From Bacillus sp. es.036 (GTDB lineage Bacteria > Bacillota > Bacilli > Bacillales > Guptibacillaceae), in the NCBI RefSeq assembly GCF_002563635.1, contig NZ_PDIZ01000001.1:3410001-3474000 (forward strand): DNA of 64,000 bases, in the 5' to 3' direction. The translations under genes were made by a program, and so were the position numbers. This document shows, piece by piece, positions 34,699 through 43,304 of this stretch (within the stretch, counting starts at the first letter, position 1; each line of letters begins with the position of its first letter). The notes under the pieces are model-generated. The model had not been told where the DNA came from. It searched no databases and saw only the letters and a program-made list of their open reading frames with translations.

Positions 34699-35421
34699 AT
34701 GAAGATCACCTTTTATCCGCTCGGTGAAGCAGCTGTGAAATGCTGTTTTCATGAAGACATTTCAACTGCCCTTACGAATAAAATTCAATCGTTTTGTCAA
34801 AAGCTACACCACCATCATACTGGCATTACGGAATGGGTACCTGCCTATGACTCTGTCGCCGTTTACTATGATCCGTGGAAGCTTTCGTATGAAGAAATGA
34901 CTAACGTCCTTCAACCTATCGCGAACGAAATTGACGCAAATGAACAGAAAACGAATACAGTGATTACCATTCCAACCGTTTACGGAAGCGACTATGGTCC
35001 GGACCTTGAAAATCTCGCAGCTGCCAACAACCTTTCCAACAAAGAAGTGATCGACTTACATACAAAGCTCCACTACCTCATTAACATGATCGGCTTTTTA
35101 CCAGGCTTTCCTTACTTAAGCGGAGTTGATGAACGACTCGCGATGACGCGCCTTGAAAATCCAAGGAAGTCTGTTCCGGCTGGATCGGTTGGTATTGCTG
35201 AAAGTCAGACTGGGATATATCCGCTCGATTCACCTGGCGGCTGGAATCTTATCGGGCGCACGCCGTTAAAGCTTTTTGATGCGGAAAAAGAAGAGCCATT
35301 TCTGTTTGAGCAGGGTGATTATTTGCGGTTTACATCGATTACTGAAGATGAATTTAAGCGCATTCAACGAGAAATTGAGGATGGCACGTACGAACTTGAA
35401 CGCAGGGAGGACTCCGAATGA
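34699..35421 (+). CDS. pxpB: 5-oxoprolinase subunit PxpB (KipI family)
   Basis: A protein of 240 aa from the ATG at 34699, which has AAAGGAG 8 nt upstream; the open frame begins earlier at 34642. Family motifs are MIGFLPGFPYLSGVDERLAM and SVPAGSVGIAESQTGIYPLD then SPGGWNLIGRTP. With PxpA and PxpC it forms the ATP-dependent enzyme that opens 5-oxoproline to glutamate. It overlaps pxpA by 4 bp. KipI of B. subtilis also inhibits the sporulation kinase KinA. Confidence 0.93.
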   Translation: MKITFYPLGEAAVKCCFHEDISTALTNKIQSFCQKLHHHHTGITEWVPAYDSVAVYYDPWKLSYEEMTNVLQPIANEIDANEQKTNTVITIPTVYGSDYGPDLENLAAANNLSNKEVIDLHTKLHYLINMIGFLPGFPYLSGVDERLAMTRLENPRKSVPAGSVGIAESQTGIYPLDSPGGWNLIGRTPLKLFDAEKEEPFLFEQGDYLRFTSITEDEFKRIQREIEDGTYELERREDSE

Positions 35422-36185
35422 CATTTCGCATTGATTTAAACAGTGACCTTGGGGAAAGCTTTGGTACTTATGTTGTTGGTCAGGATGAACAGGTGCTTGA
35501 GCTCATTTCTTCCGCCAACATTGCATGTGGCTATCATGCCGGTGACCCGCATATTATGAATAAAACGGTGGAATGGGCGAAAGAGCATCATGTTGGTATC
35601 GGGGCGCACCCCGGATTTCCTGATTTAGTTGGTTTTGGCCGTCGCAATATGAACATTACACCAGAGGATACGTACTCGCTCGTTCTTTATCAAATCGGAG
35701 CCCTGCACGGGTTCTGCAGCGCACATGAAGTTCCCCTTCAGCACGTCAAACCGCACGGTGCGCTTTACAATATGGCATCTAAAGATCCCGAACTCGCAAA
35801 CGCCATTGCGCAGGCCGTAAAAGATTTTAATTCAGAGCTGATTCTATTCGGCCTTGCTAATTCAGAGCTTATTCGCGCTGCGCAGGATGCTGCACTTCCT
35901 TATGCTTCAGAAGTGTTTGCCGACAGAACGTATCAGCCTGATGGTTCGCTTACCCCACGTGTTGAAAAAAATGCGATGATTCGAGATGAGCAAGCGGCGA
36001 TCGAACAGGTGATTCAAATGGTGAAAGAAGGAACCGTAACAGCCGTGGATGGCTCGATTATTTCAATTGAAGCGGATACGGTTTGTGTGCACGGAGACGA
36101 GTCGTCAGCGCTTGCGTTTATTAAGGCGCTTCGGAAACGGTTGACGGAAGAAAATATTGAGATGGAAAGGGTCGGAAACCGGTGA
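35418..36185 (+). CDS. pxpA: 5-oxoprolinase subunit PxpA (LamB/YcsF family)
   Basis: A protein of 255 aa with IDLNSDLGESFGTYVVGQDE, ANIACGYHAGDPHIM and VKPHGALYNMA, all invariant LamB/YcsF motifs. It is the subunit that carries out oxoproline ring opening. It is coupled to pxpB and pxpC through 4-bp overlaps. Gene order pxpB-pxpA-pxpC. Confidence 0.95.
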   Translation: MTFRIDLNSDLGESFGTYVVGQDEQVLELISSANIACGYHAGDPHIMNKTVEWAKEHHVGIGAHPGFPDLVGFGRRNMNITPEDTYSLVLYQIGALHGFCSAHEVPLQHVKPHGALYNMASKDPELANAIAQAVKDFNSELILFGLANSELIRAAQDAALPYASEVFADRTYQPDGSLTPRVEKNAMIRDEQAAIEQVIQMVKEGTVTAVDGSIISIEADTVCVHGDESSALAFIKALRKRLTEENIEMERVGNR

Positions 36186-37105
36186 AATTATTTTCAGTCG
36201 ATAAACCAGGATTGTATACAACCTATCAAGATTTAGGTCGTGTCGGGTATTTGAAGTACGGGGTTCCGGCATCTGGAGCGCTTGACCGCTTCGCACTTCA
36301 GGTTGGTAATCTTTTGGTTGGCAACGAACGAGGTGCGGCGGGTCTTGAAGTGACGATGCAGGGGCCAGAATTAATTGCACAAGAATCTTTTGTGATCGCT
36401 GTAACGGGAGGCGATTTATCTCCGATGATCAATGGAAAGCGGATTCCGCTATGGAAATCCTTACTTATAAAAAAAGGACAGGTGCTTGAGTTTGGAAAGC
36501 CGCGCACTGGCGTTCGCGCTTATCTCACCGTTTCAGGAGGATTTCAATCATGTCGCTATATGGGGAGTCGCTCCGTTTATGAACCAGCTGGACTTGGACG
36601 CCCGCTTCAGAAGGGTGATGAACTCGTAGGTGAGCCTAGAAAACAAAAAGCAGGAACCGGGCTCTTTTTCACCGAGATTCCTGATTATGATCGTGATGTT
36701 GAAGTTCGCGTTGTGAAAGGACCTCATCATGAGCAAATCTCGGATAAGGTCGTTTCGGATTTTTTCGCTATGACTCATGAAGTGTCGCCGCAATCAAATC
36801 GTATGGGCTACCGCCTTCAATCTGAGCTTAAAACGCATCATGAGGCGAACGTTGTTTCAGATGCAGTTCCGCTTGGCGGCATCCAGCTCCCTGGGAACGG
36901 TCAGCCGATTATCCTGCTTGCAGATCGGCAAACGACAGGTGGATACACGCGGATCGGAACAGTGATTGGTCCTGATTTGCCACTCATTGCCCAGCTTCCT
37001 CCTGGTGGGAAAATTCGTTTTAAAGAAGTAACGGTAGAAGAAGCTCAAGAAGCGTCGAAACAGGTTGAACAGAAGCTCCGTATTTGGGAGCGAATCCAGC
37101 GCTAA
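36182..37105 (+). CDS. pxpC: 5-oxoprolinase subunit PxpC (KipA family)
   Basis: A protein of 307 aa starting with GTG at 36182. It has the biotin-dependent carboxylase-related fold: DLGRVGYLKYGVPASGALDR, VSPQSNRMGYRLQ and the C-terminal GYTRIGTVIGPDLPLIAQLP. It completes the oxoprolinase complex. Its end overlaps the convergent 37102-37371 gene by 4 bp and no terminator separates them. Confidence 0.94.
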   Translation: MKLFSVDKPGLYTTYQDLGRVGYLKYGVPASGALDRFALQVGNLLVGNERGAAGLEVTMQGPELIAQESFVIAVTGGDLSPMINGKRIPLWKSLLIKKGQVLEFGKPRTGVRAYLTVSGGFQSCRYMGSRSVYEPAGLGRPLQKGDELVGEPRKQKAGTGLFFTEIPDYDRDVEVRVVKGPHHEQISDKVVSDFFAMTHEVSPQSNRMGYRLQSELKTHHEANVVSDAVPLGGIQLPGNGQPIILLADRQTTGGYTRIGTVIGPDLPLIAQLPPGGKIRFKEVTVEEAQEASKQVEQKLRIWERIQR

Positions 37106-37371
37106 TGCAGGCGGAGGTAGCTGTGAAGCTCGTCCTTCACAACCTCCCCTTGATCTTGTTCGGTCATTTGCAGGTGATAATGATCGCCTTCAGCTTCAGC
37201 CTGGAAATTGTAGAAACCTTTACTATTTAAATAGTCGCTCAGATCTTCAATCTTTTCACACTGAGAGAACAAAATTTTATTGCCCACATAATCGTCATTC
37301 ACATAAACGTTATACGTATGTGCATTTTTCAACTCTTCCCCTTGATTAAAAAACGGGAATGGTTCCGGCAT
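37102..37371 (-). CDS. Conserved-looking hypothetical protein, 89 aa
   Basis: I do not recognise this protein. It is acidic and soluble, without TM segments or signal, and contains TYNVYVNDDYVGNKILFSQC and a terminal HYHLQMTEQDQGEVVKDELH stretch. GAAAGGAGGGAG lies before the ATG and codon use is like its neighbours, so it is likely real. It is divergent from the aldehyde dehydrogenase gene and convergent with pxpC. Confidence 0.65.
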   Translation of the reverse strand: MPEPFPFFNQGEELKNAHTYNVYVNDDYVGNKILFSQCEKIEDLSDYLNSKGFYNFQAEAEGDHYHLQMTEQDQGEVVKDELHSYLRLH

Positions 37372-37459
37372 TCTGTCTCCCTCCTTTCTTTAGGGATTAC
37401 TATCAATTTGTCCTTCCCTGCCGTTTTTATGTTGGAAAAACATTCATGTGCGCTAGTAT

Positions 37460-37485
37460 GTTTAATCCTTTAAGCATTCGGGAAT
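37460..37485 (+). promoter_or_regulatory. Sigma-B (general stress) promoter of the aldehyde dehydrogenase gene
   Basis: GTTTAA, 14 nt, GGGAAT matches the sigma-B consensus GTTTAA-N12-14-GGGTAT with one mismatch. It stands 33 nt before the start codon. Confidence 0.75.
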
Positions 37486-37517
37486 CTTCTTTAACGTACA
37501 CTAAAGGAGGATGACTC

Positions 37518-38975
37518 ATGGCTAACACATATACGAAGCAATATATTAACGGTGAATGGGTTACGGGTTCTAGTGACAAAACTGTAACAAATTATAATCC
37601 ATTTTCCGGTGAGGAAATTTTTACATTAAACTCAGCATCTGAAGAAGATCTTGATAAAGCTTACAAAACGGCAAAAGAAGCACAAAAATCATGGGCACAG
37701 ACGACACCAGGAAAGCGTCAGCAAATTCTCGATAAAGTAGCGGCGCTTATGACGGAACGTAAAGAAGAAATCGTTGACTGGCTTGTGAAAGAATCAGGCA
37801 GTACGAAGATCAAAGCGAACGTTGAATGGGCGGCAGCCACTCGTGTTGTGAAAGAGTCGGCATCGTTCCCTTATCGCATGAAAGGGCAAATCGCCCCTTC
37901 TGATACGCCAGGGAAAGAAAACCGTATTTATAAAAGCCCTAAAGGCGTGATCGGTGTCATCGGACCGTGGAACTTCCCACTTCATCTTTCTATGCGTTCG
38001 GTTGCTCCAGCCATCGCAACTGGTAACACGGTTGTTCTTAAACCAGCATCTGAAACGCCTGTTACAGCAGGCTTCCTAATCGCTGAACTATTTGAAGAAG
38101 CAGGACTTCCAAAAGGCGTGCTAAACGTCGTTGCAGGACGTGGTTCTGAGATAGGCGATGCGTTCGTCACACACCCAATTCCAAAGTTGATTTCCTTCAC
38201 AGGTTCAACGGAAGTTGGTCAACATATCGGCGAACTAGCAGGTAAGAACATTAAAGAAACGGCACTAGAGCTTGGCGGTAACAACGTGTTTATCGTGCTT
38301 GATGATGCCGATATCGATCAGGCAGCTGAATCAGCGGCGTTCGGTAAATTCTTGCATCAAGGTCAAATTTGCATGGCGATCAACCGCATTATCGTGCATG
38401 AAAGCATTCACGACAAATTCGTGGAAGCATTTAAAGAAAAAGTCGCTTCCCTTCAAGTTGGCGATCCGTCTGACGCGAAAACAGCTGTTGGTCCACTGAT
38501 CAACAAAGATGCTGTTGAACGTATTCAAGAATCGCTTAACACGTCACTTGAGCAAGGCGCTGAGAAAATTCTTGGTGGCGAAGTCGAAGGTAATGTGATG
38601 CATCCGGTTATTTTAACGAACGTAACGAATGACATGCCAATTGCGAAAGATGAAATTTTCGGTGCCGTTGCGCCAATCATTAAATTTAGTACGGTAGACG
38701 AAGCGATTGAAATTGCAAATGGTTCTCCATACGGCCTTAGTGGCTCTGTTCATTCTCGTGACTTAAACCGCGGTGTTCAGGTTGCGCATCAAATCGAAAC
38801 GGGCATGGTACACATTAATGACCAGCCGGTAAACGATGAAGCGCACATGGCCTTCGGTGGCGAAAAAGAATCAGGCCTTGGCCGTTTTGGCGGCGAATGG
38901 GCTCTTGATAAATTTACAACTGTGAAATGGATATCTGTTCAGCAAGAACGTCGTCAATATCCATTTTTCCAATAA
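37518..38975 (+). CDS. NAD(P)-dependent aldehyde dehydrogenase (AldY/YfmT-like)
   Basis: A protein of 485 aa. It has the ALDH core: IGPWNFPLHL, FTGSTEVGQHI, the catalytic Glu in ELGGNN and the nucleophilic Cys in GQICMAINR. It oxidises aldehydes to acids; aromatic aldehydes are likely by resemblance to the AldY/YfmT (benzaldehyde/vanillin dehydrogenase) group, but the substrate is not proven. AAAGGAGG precedes the ATG. The sigma-B promoter suggests a role in stress-linked detoxification; AldY of B. subtilis is also in the sigma-B regulon. Confidence 0.88.
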   Translation: MANTYTKQYINGEWVTGSSDKTVTNYNPFSGEEIFTLNSASEEDLDKAYKTAKEAQKSWAQTTPGKRQQILDKVAALMTERKEEIVDWLVKESGSTKIKANVEWAAATRVVKESASFPYRMKGQIAPSDTPGKENRIYKSPKGVIGVIGPWNFPLHLSMRSVAPAIATGNTVVLKPASETPVTAGFLIAELFEEAGLPKGVLNVVAGRGSEIGDAFVTHPIPKLISFTGSTEVGQHIGELAGKNIKETALELGGNNVFIVLDDADIDQAAESAAFGKFLHQGQICMAINRIIVHESIHDKFVEAFKEKVASLQVGDPSDAKTAVGPLINKDAVERIQESLNTSLEQGAEKILGGEVEGNVMHPVILTNVTNDMPIAKDEIFGAVAPIIKFSTVDEAIEIANGSPYGLSGSVHSRDLNRGVQVAHQIETGMVHINDQPVNDEAHMAFGGEKESGLGRFGGEWALDKFTTVKWISVQQERRQYPFFQ

Positions 38976-38980
38976 GTAGT

Positions 38981-39012
38981 AAAAAGCCCTCGATGCGTTC
39001 GAGGGCTTTTTT
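38981..39012 (+). terminator. Terminator after the aldehyde dehydrogenase gene
   Basis: AAAAAGCCCTCGA and TCGAGGGCTTTTTT form a perfect stem with a 5-nt loop and a T-run, 6 bp after the stop codon. Confidence 0.92.
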
Positions 39013-39129
39013 CGTGCGCTCCCTTTACTTAAATAAAATGAGTTACCCGGGAAATAGTGGGAGAACGACTATATTGTTGCTTTTTATTTTCATTTTTGAA
39101 AAAATAGATAGAGAAAAGGAGATGGAAAC

Positions 39130-39642
39130 ATGATTGAAGTTCGTGAAGAGAAGTTACAGGATCATGAGGAAATCTCAACCATTTTACAAAAAGCGTTTGG
39201 TGGAGAAGATGAAGTAACGCTGGTTAAAGAGATTCGGGATTCTGCATACTTTGTCCCGGAGCTTTCTCTTGTGGCGCTACATAATCGACGTGATCCAGTC
39301 GGCTACATTCTTTTTAGTGAAATCACCATTTCAACAGAAAAAGAAAACCTCACGTCCCTTGCGCTTGCTCCTGTCGCAGTCGTGCCTGAGTTACAGCAGG
39401 AAGGAATCGGGAGCATGCTCATTCAAGATGGTTTGATGAGAGCAACTTCGCTCGGATACCGACACGTTATGGTCCTTGGTCACAAGGAATATTACCCGCG
39501 ATTCGGTTTCGTTCCTGCTTCTGAAAAGAACATCTCGGGGCCGTTTGATGCAGGAGATGCTTTTATGGTGAAAGAACTTAAAAAGGATGCGCTTAAAGAG
39601 ATTAGCGGAGAAGTGGTGTATCCGAAAGCGTTCGGCGTCTAA
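39130..39642 (+). CDS. GNAT family N-acetyltransferase (YhbS-like)
   Basis: A protein of 170 aa. The acetyl-CoA-binding motif A is LAPVAVVPELQQEGIGSMLI (QxxGxG), followed by YRHVMVLGHKEYYPRFGFVP, typical of the YhbS branch. The acceptor is unknown. AAAAGGAG precedes the ATG. It is a single-gene unit bounded by terminators on both sides. Confidence 0.88.
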   Translation: MIEVREEKLQDHEEISTILQKAFGGEDEVTLVKEIRDSAYFVPELSLVALHNRRDPVGYILFSEITISTEKENLTSLALAPVAVVPELQQEGIGSMLIQDGLMRATSLGYRHVMVLGHKEYYPRFGFVPASEKNISGPFDAGDAFMVKELKKDALKEISGEVVYPKAFGV

Positions 39643-39653
39643 AACGGCACACA

Positions 39654-39677
39654 AAAAGCCGCTCATGGGCGGCTTTT
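39654..39677. terminator. Bidirectional terminator between the GNAT gene and the ywdI-like gene
   Basis: AAAAGCCGC / GCGGCTTTT with a 6-nt loop, with T-rich ends in both directions; the two flanking genes converge on it. Confidence 0.88.
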
Positions 39678-39679
39678 CG

Positions 39680-39970
39680 TTAAAAGTCAAAGATTGAATC
39701 TTCGTTCGCATTATCGTCTTTCATCGGTTTTGATGCAAGAGATTGTTGAACGGGTGCGGCTTGTTGGAGCGGCTTAGGGGCAGGTGCAGAAGGAGTCTTT
39801 GGACGACTGCTTCCAGATGCCTGCAGTAGCATGTCGCAGTACGTTTTAATCGCAATGAGCTCTTCACGAATGCCGTTTACATCCGCATCATTTTCTTCAA
39901 CGTTATAAGTAAGCTGTTTCATACGCGTATTCATTTGCTGAATCAGCTGATCAATCGGGATATCTTTCAT
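39680..39970 (-). CDS. YwdI family protein (DUF5327)
   Basis: A protein of 96 aa. A helical N-terminal half (IDQLIQQMNTRMKQLTYNVE; IREELIAIKTYCDMLL) precedes a Pro/Ala/Gln-rich linker and an acidic end DSIFDF. This matches YwdI/DUF5327 in length and layout; function unknown. AAGGAG lies before the ATG. Confidence 0.75.
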   Translation of the reverse strand: MKDIPIDQLIQQMNTRMKQLTYNVEENDADVNGIREELIAIKTYCDMLLQASGSSRPKTPSAPAPKPLQQAAPVQQSLASKPMKDDNANEDSIFDF

Positions 39971-40063
39971 ATCAGTAAACTCCTTTTAGTGAAGGATCTT
40001 TTATCCCTAGTGTACCAAACTACAAACGAAATGAAAAAAATTAGTTAAGAAGGAGATTAACCA

Positions 40064-40612
40064 ATGGATACTCTTCATGAAGTACTGAAATTTAATGAGG
40101 AATTTGTAAATAACAAGGAATATGTTCCGTTTGAGACAACTGGCCTGCCAGACAAAAAAATCGTCATTCTTTCTTGCATGGATACGCGTCTTGTGGAACT
40201 TCTTCCACGCGCAATGAATTTAAAAAATGGTGACGTGAAAATTGTAAAAAACGCTGGCGCTGTGGTGAGTCACCCATTCGGTAGTATTATGCGCAGTATT
40301 CTTGTAGCGGTCTATGAACTTCAGGCTGAGGAAGTATGGGTCATTGGCCACCACGACTGTGGCATGGGGAAAGTTAATCCAGATGAGCTTCTTCATAAAA
40401 TGGAAGATAGCGTAACAAAAGAAGTGGTCGCTTCCATGAAACACGTTGGAATCGATCTTCATTCTTGGCTCCAAGGTTTTACAACGGTTCAAGACGGCGT
40501 ACGCGATAGCGTTTCGATGATCCAGAATCATCCACTACTTCCAAAAGACCTTCCTGTTCACGGACTTGTGATTGACCCTGCAACTGGAAAGTTAGATCAA
40601 GTGACAGAATAA
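40064..40612 (+). CDS. Beta-class carbonic anhydrase
   Basis: A protein of 182 aa. Zinc ligands and the catalytic dyad are seen in SCMDTRLVELLPRAM (Cys, Asp-Arg) and VIGHHDCGMGKV (His, Cys). It interconverts CO2 and bicarbonate. The short type II-like form fits the YtiB/YvdA group of bacilli. GAAGGAG precedes the start. Confidence 0.92.
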   Translation: MDTLHEVLKFNEEFVNNKEYVPFETTGLPDKKIVILSCMDTRLVELLPRAMNLKNGDVKIVKNAGAVVSHPFGSIMRSILVAVYELQAEEVWVIGHHDCGMGKVNPDELLHKMEDSVTKEVVASMKHVGIDLHSWLQGFTTVQDGVRDSVSMIQNHPLLPKDLPVHGLVIDPATGKLDQVTE

Positions 40613-40616
40613 TATT

Positions 40617-40650
40617 AAAAGCGCGCGCCTCAATTGAGACGCGCGCTTTT
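40617..40650. terminator. Bidirectional terminator after carbonic anhydrase
   Basis: AAAAGCGCGCG / CGCGCGCTTTT, an 11-bp stem with an inner CTC/GAG pairing, lies between two converging genes. Confidence 0.92.
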
Positions 40651-40656
40651 TCACTA

Positions 40657-41178
40657 TTATTTCGCTAAAAGGTCAGCAAAGGCTTTTCCGTACTGTGGAA
40701 GATCCGGCGGGCGACGCGCAGATACAAGATGACCATCAACAACAACAGGCTCATCAATCCACGTAGCGCCGGCATTTTCCATATCATCACGGATGCCTGG
40801 CGTACTCGTTACTTTCTTTCCTTCTAACACCTTAGCAGAAATTAAGACCCATCCGGCATGGCAAATCTGGCCGATTGGTTTCTTATTTTCTTCCATATGC
40901 TGTACCATTTTTAATACTTCCGGGAAACGGCGGATTTTATCTGGTGCCCAGCCACCTGGAACAAGAATCGCGTCGTAGTCTGCAGGGTTAATATCTGCAT
41001 AAGCATAATCGGAAACGACCGGTACACCGTATTTTCCAACATACTTCTCTCCTGCTTTCTCACCAACGTAATGAACCGTTGCGCCTTCTTCAATAAGACG
41101 ATAATAAGGATAGGTTAGCTCTAGATCTTCATATTCATGATGAACAAGACTAATGATTTTCTTATTTTCTAAACGCAT
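40657..41178 (-). CDS. PfpI/DJ-1 superfamily protein (deglycase or protease-like)
   Basis: A protein of 173 aa from the ATG at 41178 (MRLENKKIISLVHHEYEDLE), with GGAGG upstream; the open frame extends 21 codons further. The nucleophile elbow is IGQICHAGWVLISA (Cys-His) and the conserved ILVPGGWAPDKIR precedes it. Members were first called proteases; YraA-type members act in stress or glyoxal defence. The substrate is not determined. Confidence 0.88.
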   Translation of the reverse strand: MRLENKKIISLVHHEYEDLELTYPYYRLIEEGATVHYVGEKAGEKYVGKYGVPVVSDYAYADINPADYDAILVPGGWAPDKIRRFPEVLKMVQHMEENKKPIGQICHAGWVLISAKVLEGKKVTSTPGIRDDMENAGATWIDEPVVVDGHLVSARRPPDLPQYGKAFADLLAK

Positions 41179-41353
41179 ACTTCCACCTCCACTCCTTACC
41201 TTATACCATTTTTCTTCGATTTCAAAACGATTAACGTTCATCTTTATCAGAACTGAATCCTACTCAGGATAGATCTCCCTTTTTAAGCATGTATTCTCTA
41301 GTATGGTCCTGTCCATCTGGGAATACTAATGAGAAGGTAAAGGAGAGATAACC

Positions 41354-42175
41354 ATGGATGTTGGTCTTTTACTGGAATATGCCTGGGTGCTACTCGTTTT
41401 AATCGGTCTTGAAGGGGTGCTAGCAGCAGACAATGCACTCGTCATGGCCATTATGGTAAAGCACCTTGATCCCAAAAAGCGCAAAAAAGCCTTGTTTTAT
41501 GGACTTGGCGGAGCATTTGTCTTTCGCTTTGGCTCTCTCTTCATCATTTCTTTTCTCGTCGATATTTGGCAGGTACAGGCCATTGGCGCCATTTACTTGC
41601 TGTTTCTCAGTTTAAATCATCTTGTTAAAAAGTTTTTCTTAAACGATCGAAAAGAAAGCAAAAAGGAAAAGAATTCTCAGCAAGGGGCTGGCTTTTGGAC
41701 AACCGTTCTAAAAGTAGAGCTTGCTGATATTGCTTTTGCAGTTGATTCCATTTTGGCGGCCGTCGCCTTAGCATTAACGCTTCCAAATACAAATTTACCT
41801 CGAATTGGTGGCATGGATGGTGGTCAATTCCTTGTGATCTTAACAGGAGGAATTGTTGGGCTGATTATTATGCGATTCGCTGCAAATTATTTTGTGAGGC
41901 TTTTGCATCGTAAGCCTGGGTTAGAAACCGCAGCGTTTGCGATTGTCGGCTGGGTTGGTGTAAAGCTCGCTGTCTATACGCTTGCGCATCCAAACCTAGG
42001 CATCCTCGCAGAAGATTTCCCGAAAGAAACAGCGTGGAAAATCACGTTCTGGGGTGTCCTAGTTGCCATTGCCCTTGGCGGCTGGTTTTTATCTTCAGAA
42101 CGTAAGGAAACAGAACGAGAAGACGAGAATGAAGATACGCTTGAAGAAGAAAATGAGGAAGCGAATGATTTTTAA
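41354..42175 (+). CDS. TerC family integral membrane protein
   Basis: A protein of 273 aa with about seven TM helices. TerC motifs are LIGLEGVLAADNALVMAIMV and KVELADIAFAVDSILAAVAL, with intramembrane Asp residues that probably bind metal. Bacillus TerC proteins are linked to manganese export. The acidic C-terminal tail is cytosolic. AAAGGAGAG precedes the ATG. No yybP-ykoY riboswitch was recognised in the 170-bp upstream gap. Confidence 0.88.
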   Translation: MDVGLLLEYAWVLLVLIGLEGVLAADNALVMAIMVKHLDPKKRKKALFYGLGGAFVFRFGSLFIISFLVDIWQVQAIGAIYLLFLSLNHLVKKFFLNDRKESKKEKNSQQGAGFWTTVLKVELADIAFAVDSILAAVALALTLPNTNLPRIGGMDGGQFLVILTGGIVGLIIMRFAANYFVRLLHRKPGLETAAFAIVGWVGVKLAVYTLAHPNLGILAEDFPKETAWKITFWGVLVAIALGGWFLSSERKETEREDENEDTLEEENEEANDF

Positions 42176-42186
42176 TTAAAAAACAA

Positions 42187-42208
42187 CAGGTGCCTAACTT
42201 GGCACCTG
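42187..42208. terminator. Bidirectional terminator between the terC-like and DUF1499 genes
   Basis: CAGGTGCC / GGCACCTG with a 6-nt loop, flanked by A-runs on the left and a T-run on the right, between converging genes. Confidence 0.85.
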
Positions 42209-42214
42209 CTATTT

Positions 42215-42610
42215 TTATGCATTCTGAAACGCTTCTCTTATTTCATTCATCCGCTTTTTATTAACACCCATATCTGAGTAGCCGGTCCGAGAAGCGGAAC
42301 GAAAATGAATATTTTCGCTTGCTGTATCAATGTAAAATTCGATATCATCAACGAATTTAAACAGTTTTGACTTCTCCTCCGCACGTATGTAGTGTGTATC
42401 AGCTTCTACAATTTCAGTGCGCTTTCGATTGGTTAGGATTGTTTTTAACTTTGTTAATGCTTCTTCTGCCGTCCCGTTATACGGAATTGGCTTCATCCCA
42501 TGTTTCTCGTCAGTACTTTGACTCGATACGCAGTTTGGTTTATCTGGACAGGGAGCAAGTTTCCCTTCTTTCACGCCTAATTGTTCTGAACTCACTTTGA
42601 TCGCCTCCAA
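42215..42610 (-). CDS. DUF1499 domain protein
   Basis: A protein of 131 aa. LAPCPDKPNCVSSQSTDEKH is the conserved DUF1499 entry motif, and FVDDIEFYIDTASENIHFRS and RTGYSDMGVNKKRMNEIR complete the domain. No signal peptide. Function unknown. A plausible GGAGG-type site lies before the ATG at 42610. Confidence 0.85.
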   Translation of the reverse strand: MEAIKVSSEQLGVKEGKLAPCPDKPNCVSSQSTDEKHGMKPIPYNGTAEEALTKLKTILTNRKRTEIVEADTHYIRAEEKSKLFKFVDDIEFYIDTASENIHFRSASRTGYSDMGVNKKRMNEIREAFQNA

Positions 42611-42711
42611 TAATCTTTTTCTATTCTATCTATACCCTATCACTTCACCATTTGAACTTATTATGCCTTACTATATCTTAAAAAAGCAGCACATTGATGT
42701 GCAAATTTCTC

Positions 42712-42737
42712 GTTTAGAACTCTCTTATAGCGTGAAT
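42712..42737 (+). promoter_or_regulatory. Possible sigma-B promoter of the yflT-like gene
   Basis: GTTTAG, 14 nt, GTGAAT: the -35 is close to sigma-B consensus, the -10 less so. The downstream gene belongs to a family under sigma-B control in B. subtilis, which supports the call. Confidence 0.45.
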
Positions 42738-42790
42738 AGTACTCGTGTAATCAAAAAAACAGGATTTTAATCTTTGAAGGAGGCAATATT

Positions 42791-43138
42791 GTGAGTAGAC
42801 CAGTAGTACGTGAATATCAAAACGATGAGAAACTAAAAAGTGATATCGAGGAGCTAAGCAATATCGGCGTCTCAAAAGATGACATCTACGTGCTTTCCCA
42901 TGACGATGACCGCACAAATCGCGTTGCAGACGGTGTTGATGCAAACACGATCGGTAAAAAAGAAATGGGGCTTAGCAGCCTGAAGAACGTATTTAGTAAA
43001 AAAGGCGACGAACTGCGCAGCAAAATGCAAGAAATCGGATTTTCGAAAGAAGAATCTGAGCGCTATGAAGACGAAATGGACAAAGGTAAGATCTTCATGT
43101 TCGTGACAGATACAGATAAAGTAACAGAGTGGAAGTAA
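42791..43138 (+). CDS. General stress protein, YflT/GSP17M family
   Basis: A protein of 115 aa starting with GTG, preceded by GAAGGAGG. It has the GSP17M domain: VVREYQNDEKLKSDIEELSN, KDDIYVLSHDDDRTNRVADG and DEMDKGKIFMFVTD. Role unknown; in B. subtilis this family is induced by general stress. It is followed by a strong terminator. Confidence 0.85.
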   Translation: MSRPVVREYQNDEKLKSDIEELSNIGVSKDDIYVLSHDDDRTNRVADGVDANTIGKKEMGLSSLKNVFSKKGDELRSKMQEIGFSKEESERYEDEMDKGKIFMFVTDTDKVTEWK

Positions 43139-43154
43139 GGAATAAAGAATAAGG

Positions 43155-43193
43155 AAAAGCCGCTGATTCGGTGTTGAATCAGCGGCTTTTTTT
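43155..43193 (+). terminator. Terminator after the yflT-like gene
   Basis: A perfect 15-bp stem (AAAAGCCGCTGATTC and its complement) with a 6-nt loop and seven T. Confidence 0.93.
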
Positions 43194-43205
43194 GCGGTGG
43201 TGCGC

Positions 43206-43239
43206 CGGTAGGGGTCAGGTACGAGCCTGACCCCTACCG
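43206..43239. repeat. GGGGTC palindromic repeat, copy 1
   Basis: A perfect 14-bp inverted repeat around CGGTAGGGGTCAGG with a TACGAG loop. It is very similar to the element at 44423-44453, on the other side of the ECF-pentapeptide gene. It has no T-run and looks like a dispersed intergenic palindrome rather than a terminator. Confidence 0.7.
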
Positions 43240-43304
43240 CTTTAAAGTGTTGCACTACATCCTTATTATTTACTTCGCCTTTATGATCCTAACTAATAAG
43301 CAGC

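Noticed and set aside
41314-41332. Sigma-B promoter ahead of the terC-like gene (GGGAAT is present)
   Set aside because: The element 12-14 nt upstream (GTATGG/TAGTAT) is a poor match to GTTTAA.
41241-41353. yybP-ykoY manganese riboswitch ahead of the terC-like gene
   Set aside because: The available gap is short and the conserved riboswitch loops were not found.
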